Positions 24,605-33,611 of a stretch of 64,000 nt of DNA are shown here, one piece after another. A program made the translations under genes and the position numbers. The notes under the pieces are model-generated. The model did no database searches, was not told the DNA's origin, and saw only the letters and a list, made by a program, of their open reading frames with translations. Each line of letters opens with the position of its first letter. The stretch's first letter is position 1. Origin of the DNA: DASUPK01 sp963782345 (GTDB taxonomy: Bacteria > Actinomycetota > Thermoleophilia > Solirubrobacterales > 70-9); the NCBI GenBank assembly GCA_963782345.1, contig CAWAJF010000005.1, positions 186,001 through 250,000 on the forward strand. Reading direction: 5' to 3'.

Positions 24605-24853
24605 ATGGAATCGAGCGGTAGAAGCTCGGAGGAGAGGCGAGCCGCGGCCGAGGCGCGGGCACGAGCCCGCTCCGGTGAGCCGCCGGCGACGGGCGACGAG
24701 GAGCTGCTCGGTGGCACCGGTCCGCGCGGCGCCGATGGCCCGATGAGCCGGCACTACGGCGGTCCCGACGTCTACATGCGGCGCAGGCTGATCGCGGGCG
24801 CCGCGGTGGTCGTGGTGATCGTCCTGATCTTCCTGCTGGTCGGCGGCTGCTAA
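24605..24853 (+). CDS. small C-terminally anchored membrane protein
   Basis: 82 residues: a charged Arg/Glu/Ala-rich N-terminal half, GGPDVYMRRRLI, then one C-terminal membrane span (AGAAVVVVIVLIFLLV) ending in GGC. Function unknown; a tail-anchored protein with cytoplasmic N-terminus is likely. TAGGCT six bases before ATG 24605 supports the start. It overlaps the convergent lhgO-like gene by four bases. Confidence 0.7.
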   Translation: MESSGRSSEERRAAAEARARARSGEPPATGDEELLGGTGPRGADGPMSRHYGGPDVYMRRRLIAGAAVVVVIVLIFLLVGGC

Positions 24854-26064
24854 CCGAGCTGCCCTTCGGCCTCGTCGGCGATCAGCCTGGCGAGGGCGAG
24901 CGACGAGGTCGCGGCGGGTGAGGGGGCGTTGCGGACGTGCAGCGCGCGCTCGGTGCGGTGAACGACGAAGTCGTCGACCAGCTTGCCGTCGCGAGCGAGC
25001 GCCTGGGCTCGGATCCCGGAGGGGCCCGGCAGCACGTCTCGGGCGCTGAGCTCCGGGACGAAGCGGCGCAGGTCCGAGACGAAGGCGCGCTTGCTGGCGG
25101 CGTGGTGGATCTCGCTGAGGCCTGTTCGCCAGAAGCGGCCCATCAGCTTCCAGGTACCCGGCCAGGAGAGGTTGGAGCCGAGGTCGCGCCCGCGCACGCG
25201 GCTGATGCGGTAGGCGTCGCGGGCGCCCACCATCAGGGCGGAGGGGCCGAGCAGGACCTCGCCGTCGATCGTCTTCGTGAGGTGGCCGCCGAGGAAGGGC
25301 AGGTCGGGGTCCGGGACCGCGTAGATGCTGGCCCGGACCAACTCGCGACGCTCCGGGCGCAGTCGCAGATAGCCGCCGCGGAAGGGAACGATCCGCGGCT
25401 CGGCGGGCGCACCGGCGGCGACCGCCAGCCGGTCGGACCACGCTCCCGCGCAGCTCACCACGAAGCCCGCCTCAGTCCGGCCACACTCGTGCTCGACGGT
25501 GATGCTCTCGCCGTGGGGGGCGAGGGCCCGTACCCCCGCCCCGGTGACGACGGTGCCGCCGGCCCTCTCGATGTCGCTCGCGTAGGAGGCGGCGACCTGG
25601 GTGAAGTCGACGACGCCGGTCTCGGGCGAGTGAAGCGCCGCAACGCCGCGGGCGTGCGGCTCGATCTCCGCGATCCCGTCTCCGTCGATCCGGCGCAGCC
25701 CGGGGACCTGGTTCTCCCGGCCGCGGCGCTCGAGCTCGTCGAGCCGAGCCACCTCTGCGGTGTCCGCGGCGACGATGAGCTTGCCATCCCGGCGCGCCTC
25801 GATCCCGCGCTCGTCGCAGTAGGCGTACAGCAGACTGGCGCCCTCGACGCAGAGCCTGGCCTTCAGCGAGCCGGGTGCGTAGTAGATGCCGGCATGGATC
25901 ACCCCGCTGGAGTGGGAGGTCTGGTGAGCCGCCAGCCGATCCTCGCGCTCGAGCACGCAGAGGCTGGAGACGGGGTGGCGGGTGAGCAGCTCGCGAGCGA
26001 CGGCGAGTCCGACGATGCCCCCGCCGATCACGACGAAGTCAGACCCGGAAGGTGGAGTGGGCAC
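24850..26064 (-). CDS. lhgO: L-2-hydroxyglutarate oxidase
   Basis: 404-residue FAD-dependent oxidoreductase of the DAO family. GGGIVGLAVARELLTRHP at residues 14-31 is the dinucleotide fold; HQTSHSSGVIHAGIYYAPGS, LKARLCVEGASLLYAYCDERG and a late GPSGIRAQALARDGKLVDDF are characteristic of LhgO, which returns L-2-hydroxyglutarate to 2-oxoglutarate. GTG 26064 has TAATCT eight bases upstream. Divergent from a DNA ligase gene, with 35 bp between starts. Membrane-associated electron acceptor expected. Confidence 0.9.
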   Translation of the reverse strand: MPTPPSGSDFVVIGGGIVGLAVARELLTRHPVSSLCVLEREDRLAAHQTSHSSGVIHAGIYYAPGSLKARLCVEGASLLYAYCDERGIEARRDGKLIVAADTAEVARLDELERRGRENQVPGLRRIDGDGIAEIEPHARGVAALHSPETGVVDFTQVAASYASDIERAGGTVVTGAGVRALAPHGESITVEHECGRTEAGFVVSCAGAWSDRLAVAAGAPAEPRIVPFRGGYLRLRPERRELVRASIYAVPDPDLPFLGGHLTKTIDGEVLLGPSALMVGARDAYRISRVRGRDLGSNLSWPGTWKLMGRFWRTGLSEIHHAASKRAFVSDLRRFVPELSARDVLPGPSGIRAQALARDGKLVDDFVVHRTERALHVRNAPSPAATSSLALARLIADEAEGQLG

Positions 26065-26099
26065 GGTCGGCCAGATTAGGCCAGCACTAGGATCGCGAC

Positions 26100-27068
26100 A
26101 TGGCGCTTCCGCTCAAGCCCCCGATCCAGCCCCAGCTCGCCCTCTCCCGCAAGGTCTTGCCGGAGGGAGACGACTGGGTGTACGAGCCGAAGTACGACGG
26201 CTTCCGGGCCCTCGCCTTCGTCGACGGGGAGGATGTGCACCTGCAGTCGCGGGGCGGCAAGCCGCTGCGCCGCTACTTCCCGGAGGTCCAGTTCCCCGAG
26301 GGCCGCTATGTCATCGACGGCGAGCTGGTGATCCTCGGCGAGGACGGCCGCGAGGTCTTCGACCATCTCCAGAACCGGCTCCACCCGGCGGAGTCGCGGG
26401 TGAAGATGCTGGCCGAGAAGACCCCGGCGCTCTTCCGCGCCTTCGATCTCCTGGCGGTGGACCGCCGCAAGCTGATGGGCAAGCCGTTCGCGGAGCGGCG
26501 AGCGGCGCTCGAGGAGCTGATCGCGGCCGCGCCGGGGCGCAGGAAGACGGCATCCGGCTCGGTCGAGCTGACCCCGCTCGTCAAGTCGGTGAGCAAGGCG
26601 GAGCCGCTGCTGCTCTCGGGGGAGGGGGTGATCGCCAAGCAGTGCGACGCCGTCTACAAGCCCGGTCAGCGCAAGGGAATGGTGAAGGTGAAGCGCGTGC
26701 GGACCATCGACTGCGTGATCGTCGGCTGGCGCCCGGGCAAGGAGGAGGGAACCGTCGGGTCGCTGATCCTCGGTCTCTACGAGAACGGGAAGCTGCGGCC
26801 GGTTGGCCACACCTCCGGCCTGAAGTCGAAGGAGAAGCGCGAGCTCGTCGAGACGCTGAAGCCGTACGAGACCGGCGAGAAGGGCTCAGGGGACCCGAGC
26901 CGCTGGGACGCCAACCGCGACCTCGAGTGGTACGCCCTCCGGCCGGAGCTGGTGGTCGAGGTCACCTACGACCACACGAGCGGCGGCCGCATCCGCCATG
27001 GGTCGAAGATCGTCCGCTGGCGCGAGGACAAGGCGCCGAAGGACTGCAAGATCGACCAGCTGGTCTGA
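26100..27068 (+). CDS. ATP-dependent DNA ligase (stand-alone LigC/LigD ligase type)
   Basis: 322 residues with adenylation and OB domains. Catalytic Lys31 in VYEPKYDGFRA (motif I), YVIDGELVI (III), ALFRAFDLLA (IIIa), SGEGVIAKQCDAVYKPGQRKG (IV) and MVKVKRVRTIDCVIVG (V) are all present, and the OB-fold ends PELVVEVTYDH (VI region). It seals nicks in double-stranded DNA with ATP and corresponds to the ligase domain of LigD or to LigC. ATG 26100 follows TAGGAT by six bases. A LigD polymerase homologue is 2 kb away, and a phosphoesterase homologue at 5846-6526. Confidence 0.92.
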   Translation: MALPLKPPIQPQLALSRKVLPEGDDWVYEPKYDGFRALAFVDGEDVHLQSRGGKPLRRYFPEVQFPEGRYVIDGELVILGEDGREVFDHLQNRLHPAESRVKMLAEKTPALFRAFDLLAVDRRKLMGKPFAERRAALEELIAAAPGRRKTASGSVELTPLVKSVSKAEPLLLSGEGVIAKQCDAVYKPGQRKGMVKVKRVRTIDCVIVGWRPGKEEGTVGSLILGLYENGKLRPVGHTSGLKSKEKRELVETLKPYETGEKGSGDPSRWDANRDLEWYALRPELVVEVTYDHTSGGRIRHGSKIVRWREDKAPKDCKIDQLV

Positions 27069-27785
27069 CTAGCCCCAGGGCGAAGCGGCCTGGATGATTT
27101 CGGGCCAGACGTAGACCTCCCAGGTGGCCGCCACCAAGAGCATCGGAATCGCGAGGGCGACCGTTACGGCCGTCGCGGCCAGCAGCTGGTCCCACTCGCC
27201 CTTCCGACTGGCGATCGTCCAGGCGGCGAGCGGCAGGAAGACGGCGGTCAGCTCGAGCAGGGCGTGTGGGAGGGCGGTGAGGACGAGGAGCGGAACCGAG
27301 ATGTGCTCGTCGTAGGCGATCGTCGATCCGACGATGCTCAGCGCGACGGTCTGGGTGAGGAGAGAGAAACCGGTCACTCCGATGACCCAGGCGAACGCGA
27401 TCGGACGCGCCTTCTCGTGGATCACTCGCGAGAGTCCCGTCTTTCGCTCGGCCGAGAGCGGCAGGGTCGCGCCGGCGATGAAGCCCGCAATGCAGGCGAA
27501 GGCATGCAGCGCCAGGACGAGGGAGTTCCGGCCGGCGACCTGAAGGATCTTCACCGGCTCGGGACCCGAGCTTGCGGACGGCCCGTAGTGGAAGCCGTAG
27601 TCCGGCAGGAGGTGGGAACCGAGGATGGTGACGGCGCCGAGCAGCCCGAGCGAGATCAGCACGGCGCCTAGGAACCAGACCCGCAGCATCGGCCACGGGT
27701 TCTGGCCCCACCGCTCGAGGATCGAGCGGGTCTGGCGCATGCCGTGGGCGAGCACGTACTGGTTCGAGTTCATGCGTCCAGTCAT
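27069..27785 (-). CDS. SpoIIM-like (DUF95) membrane protein
   Basis: 238 residues with about five membrane spans. The segment LTALPHALLELTAVFLPLAAW resembles the conserved PHGxxE region of stage II sporulation protein M, and ALHAFACIAGFIAGATLPLS fits the preceding span. In non-sporulating actinobacteria this family is common and uncharacterised. No sporulation role should be assumed. ATG 27785 is used, with ATG 27773 as an alternative. Its stop abuts the convergent ligase stop. Confidence 0.68.
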   Translation of the reverse strand: MTGRMNSNQYVLAHGMRQTRSILERWGQNPWPMLRVWFLGAVLISLGLLGAVTILGSHLLPDYGFHYGPSASSGPEPVKILQVAGRNSLVLALHAFACIAGFIAGATLPLSAERKTGLSRVIHEKARPIAFAWVIGVTGFSLLTQTVALSIVGSTIAYDEHISVPLLVLTALPHALLELTAVFLPLAAWTIASRKGEWDQLLAATAVTVALAIPMLLVAATWEVYVWPEIIQAASPWG

Positions 27786-27806
27786 CGGCCCGTCCCCGGG
27801 CAGGCA

Positions 27807-28181
27807 TTAGGGCGAGAGAGAGATCTGGCCGGCGTCGTAGAGCTCGGTGACCGGGAAGGCCGGCGTCGCGGCGGAGACGTAGGTGAGCACGTCGTCGCCC
27901 GTGTTGGCGATGCCATGCTCGGTGTTCGGCGGGATGAAGACCATATGCCCGGCCGTCACATCTCGCTCCTCGTCGCCGACCTTCATCCGGCCCGACCCGC
28001 GCGTGATCACGTAGACCTGCTGCGGCCCGTGGCTGTGCGGCGGCTGCTGAGCATCCGGCTTGATGTCGACCCAGGTGATGGAGAGCTCACCGCCGGGCGC
28101 GTCACCCTCCTCGAGCAGGATGTGTGAGACGAGCCCCTCGAGCTCGCGTTTCGGGGCGGTGCCGAGATCCTTGACGTACAT
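27807..28181 (-). CDS. single-domain cupin protein
   Basis: 124 residues. The two cupin motifs are visible: PPHSHGPQQVYVITRGSGRMKVGD (metal His pair and following Gln) and FIPPNTEHGIAN (third His). A metal-binding beta barrel is expected; reaction unknown. An AGGAAGGAG ribosome site precedes ATG 28181 by six bases. Upstream, 28182-28246 contains TTAAGAAGG-type AT-richer sequence that could hold its promoter. Confidence 0.85.
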   Translation of the reverse strand: MYVKDLGTAPKRELEGLVSHILLEEGDAPGGELSITWVDIKPDAQQPPHSHGPQQVYVITRGSGRMKVGDEERDVTAGHMVFIPPNTEHGIANTGDDVLTYVSAATPAFPVTELYDAGQISLSP

Positions 28182-28246
28182 ACCCGCTCCTTCCTGTCAA
28201 CCCCAGGATCGACCTACCTTCTTAAGGGTTGCACTGTCACCCGAAA

Positions 28247-29155
28247 TCAGGAAGGTCCGACGGTCAGCAGTGCACGTAGCTCCGTCAGCATCGTGCCAGG
28301 GTCCTCGTTGACGTCGGTCCACGTGTAGCGGCGGAATTCGTCGCCGCGCCCTCGAGCCTCGCGCTCACGCTGCCGATCCTGCTCCCAGGCGTGCCGGGTG
28401 TGGTGATATTGGTAGCCGTCGAGCTCGACTGTGAGACGATTCGCTGGCCAGCGACAGTCGACGTATCGGCCGTCGATGCGTCGATTCACCTCTGGCAGCG
28501 GAAGCGCAGCCTCCCGGAGCCGGTCGAGGAAGTCGGACTCGAGTTTGCTCAGGGTCACCGGAAGTTCACCCCAGAGGATCCGGCGAAGGGATCGAGCGCC
28601 TGGCCAGTTGTGCCGGCGGGCGAGAACCGCCTCTACCGCTGTGGGAGTTACCCGGTGCCGGACATCGGCCTCATGCACTGCACGAGCCAACTCGGGCTTC
28701 GAGAGGACTGCGGCGAGGTCAACCAGCGTGCGCGGAATCGTCGTCACCGGGATACCGAGCCACCTTGTGGCATCCGCGGGTGCGATCCAATGAGATCTGC
28801 GTGTTCGAACCCCCCTTGGACGGCGCTGCCCCATTTGGATGACCTCGGGTGCCGGCGGGCCGCCCCGCATGAGTCCGAACAGGTGGGCCGCCGCACGGCC
28901 TGCAAGCAGAGCGCCTTCGCCACAGGCCTTCACGGCGGCCATGTAGCGAGCTTCGGTACCCGGCGCTCGATGCCCGACTCGATAGACGCCGTTGTGCTCC
29001 CGAATGAGGGTGCCGACCCGAAGTCGTTGCTTGAGCTCGGCGACAGTGACCCCCGCACCCAAGACCTCGGTCCGAGTGACGACGCCGTGCGATTTCTCAG
29101 CCAAACTCGCCAGCACCCTCTCGACCTTCCTGGGTTGTGGTCGCACTGCGACCAC
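28247..29155 (-). CDS. AbiEi-type winged-helix protein with DUF559 endonuclease-like domain
   Basis: 302 residues. The N-terminus (VLASLAEKSHGVVTRTEVLG, VAELKQRLRVGTLIREHNGV, YRVGHRAPG) is the AbiEi antitoxin-type winged helix. The middle follows IPVTTIPRTLVDLAAVLSKP, and the C-terminal 110 residues carry a DUF559 (Vsr/restriction-like) fold with DCRWPANRLTVELDGYQYH, FRRYTWTDV. No AbiEii toxin gene is adjacent, as is usual for this actinobacterial group. GTG 29155 begins inside a perfect 19-bp palindrome that likely acts as its operator; GTG 29146 is an alternative. Possible roles in mobile-element or toxin control remain inference. Confidence 0.75.
   Translation of the reverse strand: MVAVRPQPRKVERVLASLAEKSHGVVTRTEVLGAGVTVAELKQRLRVGTLIREHNGVYRVGHRAPGTEARYMAAVKACGEGALLAGRAAAHLFGLMRGGPPAPEVIQMGQRRPRGVRTRRSHWIAPADATRWLGIPVTTIPRTLVDLAAVLSKPELARAVHEADVRHRVTPTAVEAVLARRHNWPGARSLRRILWGELPVTLSKLESDFLDRLREAALPLPEVNRRIDGRYVDCRWPANRLTVELDGYQYHHTRHAWEQDRQREREARGRGDEFRRYTWTDVNEDPGTMLTELRALLTVGPS
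29137..29155. promoter_or_regulatory. perfect palindrome over AbiEi-type start codon
   Basis: GTGGTCGCACTGCGACCAC is a perfect 9-bp inverted repeat with a one-base centre. Its outer end is the minus-strand GTG start codon. AbiEi-like winged helices bind inverted repeats at their own promoters, so this is a plausible autoregulatory operator. Confidence 0.55.
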
Positions 29156-29219
29156 TGAGCAGGTAGGTCCATTGGTTCGCCCCCGGTCGGGGCTTTCATT
29201 GGCGGGTTTCGTCCTGCCG

Positions 29220-30245
29220 CTACGCCTTCCGGGCTCGCGAGGGCGCCACCCGCTTCGGCTCCCCGCGCTGCTTCGCGAAGTGCGGCGGCCAGGGGGCGTC
29301 TCCCAGGCCGCCCTCCTCGTCCCGGCGGGCCAGGTCGAGCAGTGCGCCGAGGGAGCCCGCATGAGCGTCGATCTCCGCCGCCGGGTCGCCCTTTTCCCTC
29401 AGCCGGTTTGGAACCGTGTCGAGCCGCAGATCGGCCGGCTCCACGTCGGGGACCTCGTCCCAGCGCAGCGGGCAGCAGACCCGCGCGTCCGGGACGGGCC
29501 TCACCGAGTAGCCGGAGGCGATCGTCCGGTCCCGCGCGTTCTGGTTGTAGTCGACGAAGACCCCGTGCCGCTCCTCCTTCCACCACTTGCTCGTGGCGTT
29601 CTTCGGCACCCGCCGCTCCACCTCGCGGGCGAGCGCGAGCGCTGCGCGGCGCACCTCGACGTAGTCCCAGCGCGGCTCGATCCGGACGTTGACGTGGATC
29701 CCGCGCGAGCCGGAGGTCTTCGGGTAGCCGACCAGGCCGTGCTCTTCGAGCACCTCCTTGACGCACATCGCCACCTTCCGCACGGTGCCCCAGCGCACGC
29801 CCGGCGTGGGGTCGAGGTCGACGCGCAGCTCATCGGGACAGTCGAGGTTGTCGCGCCGGACGGGGTGGGGGTTGAAGTCGATCACGCCGAGGTTGACCGC
29901 CCAGGCCAGGTGCGCGGCGTCATTCGCCACCAGCTCTGTCGCGGTCCTGCCGCTCGGGAAGGTGAAGGTCGCGGTTTGCAGCCAGTCGGGCGCGCCCTTC
30001 GGCACCCGCTTTTGGAAGAAGAACTCGCCGCTGACGCCATCGACGAAGCGCTTCATCGTCCCCGGCCGCTCGCGCAGCTGGTTGACGGCCGCGGCCTCGA
30101 CGGCGACGTAGTAGGAGACCAGGTCGAGCTTCGTGAACTTCGGCTTCGGGAAGAAGACCTTGTCCGGATTCGACAGGCGGACCTCGCGCCCCGCGATCTC
30201 CAGCGTCGTGTAGTTCGACTTCGCCACCGTGGACATCTTCTCCAT
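29220..30245 (-). CDS. stand-alone LigD primase-polymerase domain protein
   Basis: 341 residues matching the polymerase (POL) domain of LigD. Catalytic DLDPTPG with Asp143 and Asp145, then KTSGSRGIHVNVRIEPRWDY (nucleotide-binding Ser/His) and VFVDYNQNARDRTIASGYSV are intact, as is the N-terminal LSNPDKVFFPKPKFTKLDLV. It adds ribo- or deoxyribonucleotides at broken ends in NHEJ. It is not fused to ligase or phosphoesterase parts. Two ATGs (30245, 30236) are possible. A 64-bp gap with a short GC hairpin separates it from the AbiEi gene. Confidence 0.92.
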   Translation of the reverse strand: MEKMSTVAKSNYTTLEIAGREVRLSNPDKVFFPKPKFTKLDLVSYYVAVEAAAVNQLRERPGTMKRFVDGVSGEFFFQKRVPKGAPDWLQTATFTFPSGRTATELVANDAAHLAWAVNLGVIDFNPHPVRRDNLDCPDELRVDLDPTPGVRWGTVRKVAMCVKEVLEEHGLVGYPKTSGSRGIHVNVRIEPRWDYVEVRRAALALAREVERRVPKNATSKWWKEERHGVFVDYNQNARDRTIASGYSVRPVPDARVCCPLRWDEVPDVEPADLRLDTVPNRLREKGDPAAEIDAHAGSLGALLDLARRDEEGGLGDAPWPPHFAKQRGEPKRVAPSRARKA

Positions 30246-30282
30246 AACGACCGGGAATCCGGATCCGAATCATCGACGCTGA

Positions 30283-31242
30283 TTGAATCCACGGATCGAA
30301 ACCCTGGAGACGCTGACGTACGAGGTGACCGGGCGGATCGCCCGGATCACGCTGAACCGCCCGGAGCGAGGCAACGGGATCACGCTCGAGATGCCGCGGG
30401 AGCTCGCGGACTGCGTGGAGCGGGCCAACCTCGATCCGGAGGTCCACGTGATCGCGCTGGCCGGGAACGGCTCGGGCTTCTGCGGCGGCTACGACCTGGT
30501 GGCGAGCGCCGAGGGGAACATGGAGGGGGTGGCCGGGCCGGACGCGCCTCGCGGATCCCCGATCGATTCGGCCGTCCAGGCGCGCAACCACGACCCGGAG
30601 GGCACCTGGGATCCGGTCACCGACTACCAGATGATGAGCCGCAACCTGCGCGGCTTCATGAGCCTCTTCCACTCCGAGAAGCCGACGATCTGCAAGGTGC
30701 ACGGCTACTGCGTCGCGGGCGGAACCGACATGGCCCTGTGCTCGGACCTGCTGGTCGCCGAGGACCGAGCCAAGATCGGCTATCCGCCGGCCCGCGTGTG
30801 GGGCGTCCCGACCAGCGCCCTCTGGGCGTACCGGATCGGCCCGGCCCGCGCCAAGCGGCTCCTCCTCACCGGCGACTCGATCGATGGCACCACAGCCGCG
30901 GATTGGGGTCTGGCGTCCGAGGTCGCGCCGGCGGCCGAGCTCGACCAGCGCTTCGAGGCGCTGCTCGAGCGGGTCGCGCGGGTCCCGATCAACCAGCTGG
31001 TCATGCACAAGCTGCTGGTGAACCAGGCGCTGTACGCCCAGGGGCTGCAGGCGACCCAGGCGCTGGGGGTGTTCTTCGACGGGATCGCCCGCCACACGCC
31101 GGAGGGCTTCGAGTTCCAGCGGCGGGCCGCCGAGGCTGGGTTCAAGGAGGCGGTTCGCGAGCGCGATGATCCATTCGGGGATTTCGGGCTACCGCACCGA
31201 AATCCCACGAATGAAGATGGGGGCGATCTCGGCCTGGACTAG
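30283..31242 (+). CDS. enoyl-CoA hydratase/isomerase (crotonase) family protein
   Basis: 319 residues, about 55 longer than a basic crotonase because of an insertion after the first oxyanion loop. Motifs: ITLNRPERGNGITLEMPREL, AGNGSGFCGGYDL (oxyanion loop) and KVHGYCVAGGTDMALCSDLL. It acts on an acyl-CoA thioester; hydratase versus isomerase or hydrolase cannot be separated. The only in-frame start near the family N-terminus is TTG 30283, because TGA lies directly before it. Followed after 12 bases by a thioesterase with its own -10. Confidence 0.85.
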   Translation: MNPRIETLETLTYEVTGRIARITLNRPERGNGITLEMPRELADCVERANLDPEVHVIALAGNGSGFCGGYDLVASAEGNMEGVAGPDAPRGSPIDSAVQARNHDPEGTWDPVTDYQMMSRNLRGFMSLFHSEKPTICKVHGYCVAGGTDMALCSDLLVAEDRAKIGYPPARVWGVPTSALWAYRIGPARAKRLLLTGDSIDGTTAADWGLASEVAPAAELDQRFEALLERVARVPINQLVMHKLLVNQALYAQGLQATQALGVFFDGIARHTPEGFEFQRRAAEAGFKEAVRERDDPFGDFGLPHRNPTNEDGGDLGLD

Positions 31243-31254
31243 GGTGGCCCGCCC

Positions 31255-31716
31255 ATGAATCCGGAGATCACCCCCGAGCTGATCAAGCAGTGGCTGCCCG
31301 GCACCTTTCCCGGCGACATGGCGATCGAGCCGCTCGAGATCACCAACGAGCGCTCGGTCGGCCGGATGGTCGTGGACAAGCAGCACCTCCATCCCGGCGG
31401 CTTCGTCCACGGGGGGGTCTGGACGGCGTTCGGCGACTCGGTCGCCGCGTGGGCGACCTTCCGCGCGCTGCCTCCCAATCACGACTTCACGACGATCGAG
31501 CTGAAGCTGAACGTGTTCGCCGCCGCCGCTCTCGGCGATGAGCTGATCTGCCGGGCGAGGCCACTGCACGTCGGGCGCAGCACGGCGGTGATGGAGGCCG
31601 AGATCTCCAAGGGGGCGAAACGGGTGGCCAACCTGATCGTCACCCAGTTCGTGCTGCCCGGGCGCGACCCGCGCGCGGAGCGTCCCGCTCCGGGCGACTA
31701 CCCGCCCGGCGACTGA
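31255..31716 (+). CDS. hotdog-fold thioesterase (PaaI-like)
   Basis: 153 residues. HPGGFVHGGVWTAFGDSVAAWA is the hotdog core helix with the usual HGG; the following LKLNVFAAAALGDELICRAR strand and VGRSTAVMEAEI strand complete the fold. It would hydrolyse acyl-CoA thioesters such as hydroxyphenylacetyl-CoA or 4-hydroxybenzoyl-CoA. TAGGGT lies nine bases before ATG 31255. The gene end overlaps the decayed LuxR-type gene by 19 bases on the opposite strand. Confidence 0.87.
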   Translation: MNPEITPELIKQWLPGTFPGDMAIEPLEITNERSVGRMVVDKQHLHPGGFVHGGVWTAFGDSVAAWATFRALPPNHDFTTIELKLNVFAAAALGDELICRARPLHVGRSTAVMEAEISKGAKRVANLIVTQFVLPGRDPRAERPAPGDYPPGD

Positions 31717-33559
31717 GCGTCGCCGCCGAGGGCGGAGCCGAGCTCACGGCGTGAGGAGATCTCCAGCTTGCGGTAGGCCTGGCCGAGGTGAAACTCGACG
31801 GTCTTCACCGTCACGAAGAGGTTCTGCGCGATCTCCCGGTTCGACATCCCCGAGGCGGCCAGCCTGGCCACCCGCCGCTCGCTCGCGGTGAGCGCGTCAA
31901 CACCGGTGTAGATCACCTTCCGGGGGCGGGCGCCGGAGGCACGGAGCTCGTCATAGGCTCGCTCCACCAACGGGACGGCCGCGCAGCGGCGCGCCAGCTC
32001 GAGCCCTCCTTCAGCGGCCCCCGGGCACCGGCGCGATTTCCTCCGCGGCGCATGGCCGCGCCCAGGTCGACGAGCGAGCGAGCCTGTTCCAGCCGGGCCT
32101 GCGAGCCCTCCAGGGTGGAGGCGGACTCCCGCAGCGGGTCAAGGCCCTCGTCGCCACCGACCACGAGGCCCTTCGCCCGCAGCGCGACACCGAGGGCCCT
32201 CGGAGCGCCCCAAGCCTCCGCGAGCTCCACCTCCTCAGCGGCGAGCGCGCCGGCGCGCTCGGCATCCTCGCCCAGGTCGTGCAGGCAGAGCGCGGCCCGC
32301 GAGCGCCACGGGAGGAAGGCCGGGTTGTGGCCGCCGACGGCGGCGAAGCGGCGTCCGCTCTCCAGCGCATCGGCCAGGGCCCCGCGGAGGTCTCCGCGGA
32401 GTGCCTTGAGCTGGGCCCGGGCGTCGAGGTAGGCATGCCAGTGACCGTTGTCGGGAACCTCCGCGTCAGTCGCCGCGCGGCCCAGCGAGCGCTCGGCCTC
32501 GTCGAGATCCCCGCGCTCCATCTGGGCCAGCGCGAGGTGGGCGGCCGCCCAGGGGACACCCACCGCGACGTGCTCGGCGCTGGTCTCCAGCCCCACCTCG
32601 CCGTCCGCGATCGCGTCCATCAGCTCGCCACGGACGAGATGCGCATACGAGCTCCACAGCCGATCGCCGGCGATGGCCGAGATGTCCCCCCGCTCGCTGG
32701 CGAGTTCGAGGCCCTCGTCGAGCGTGGGGAGGGCGAGGTCGGAATCGGCCACCGCCACCACGATCACCGCGGCAAGGAAGGCCGCGCGACCGTTCTCCAT
32801 CGCCAGCAGGATGCCACCGTCGAGGACCTCCCGGGCCCGTGCGATCGCCTCGTCCGCCGGGATGCCCGCGCGGGCGTCGACGTAGAGCAGCCCGGAGGCG
32901 AGTGCCTTGGCGCCGTAGCCGTCGCCCTCGATCCCTTCGTTGCGCACTCGCGCAGCCAGCTCGTCGGCGAGCTCGCGGATGGCCGGCTCGATGCAGGCCG
33001 TGGCGAGGACGATCGACTCGAGTCCCTGGCGGATCTCGGGGTCGCCATTTTCGATCTCATCGAGCGCCATCAGCTGGGCCGCGACCCGCTCGCGGGGCGC
33101 GTCCTCTTGGCGCAGCAGGTCCGCGGTGCGCCGATGCAGGTCGGCGCGCTCGCCCCGCCCGAGGTCGCCGTAGACGGCGTTGCGGGTGATCGGGTGCGCG
33201 AAGCGAAGCGCATCCGAGCGCTCGAAGATCGAAGCACGCGCCAGCTCGTCGGCTGCCGAAGGGGCGCGCTCGGGCGCCAGCCCCACGAGCCGGGCGGCTC
33301 TCTCGGTGGAGACGTCGTCCCCGAGGACGGCGACCGCCCGAGCCAGCGCCCGGGCCTCCTCCGAGAGCCGCGCGAGTCGCGCCAGGATCGCCTGGGAGAC
33401 CGAGCGCGGGTCGAGGTTGAGCACGTGGGTCGCGGCCGCGGCGGTCGGCTCGACGTGGTCCCGCTCGAGCTCGTCGAGGAGCCCGTGAAGGAAGAACGGG
33501 TTGCCGGGGGTCGCCGAGTGGCAGGCGCGCGCGAACTCGGGTGCGATCTCCGAGTGCAA
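31698..33559 (-). pseudogene. decayed LAL-type LuxR transcriptional regulator
   Basis: Two overlapping frames together encode the C-terminal two thirds of a large ATP-binding LuxR regulator. The first frame (from 33559) starts inside the family at FARACHSATPGNPFFLHGLL and continues through the tetratricopeptide-like region. Near 32005-32012 the frame changes: a lost G within the minus-strand AAGGAGGCTCGAG run switches LKEGLELARR-type sequence into the second frame, which carries a full LuxR helix-turn-helix (LTASERRVARLAASGMSNRE, VKTVEFHLGQAYRKL). The N-terminal Walker ATPase module is absent; TAG at about 33571 interrupts the remnant upstream. A single base error could explain the frameshift, but not the missing N-terminus. 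Confidence 0.8.
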
Positions 33560-33611
33560 GCGGCGGGTCTACCGGCTGCCGGCCTGACCGATGCACGCCT
33601 GCGCGCGTGTA

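Noticed and set aside
26100..30245. A complete Ku-LigD operon
   Set aside because: Polymerase, ligase and phosphoesterase are present as separate genes, but no Ku-like protein is encoded anywhere in the window.
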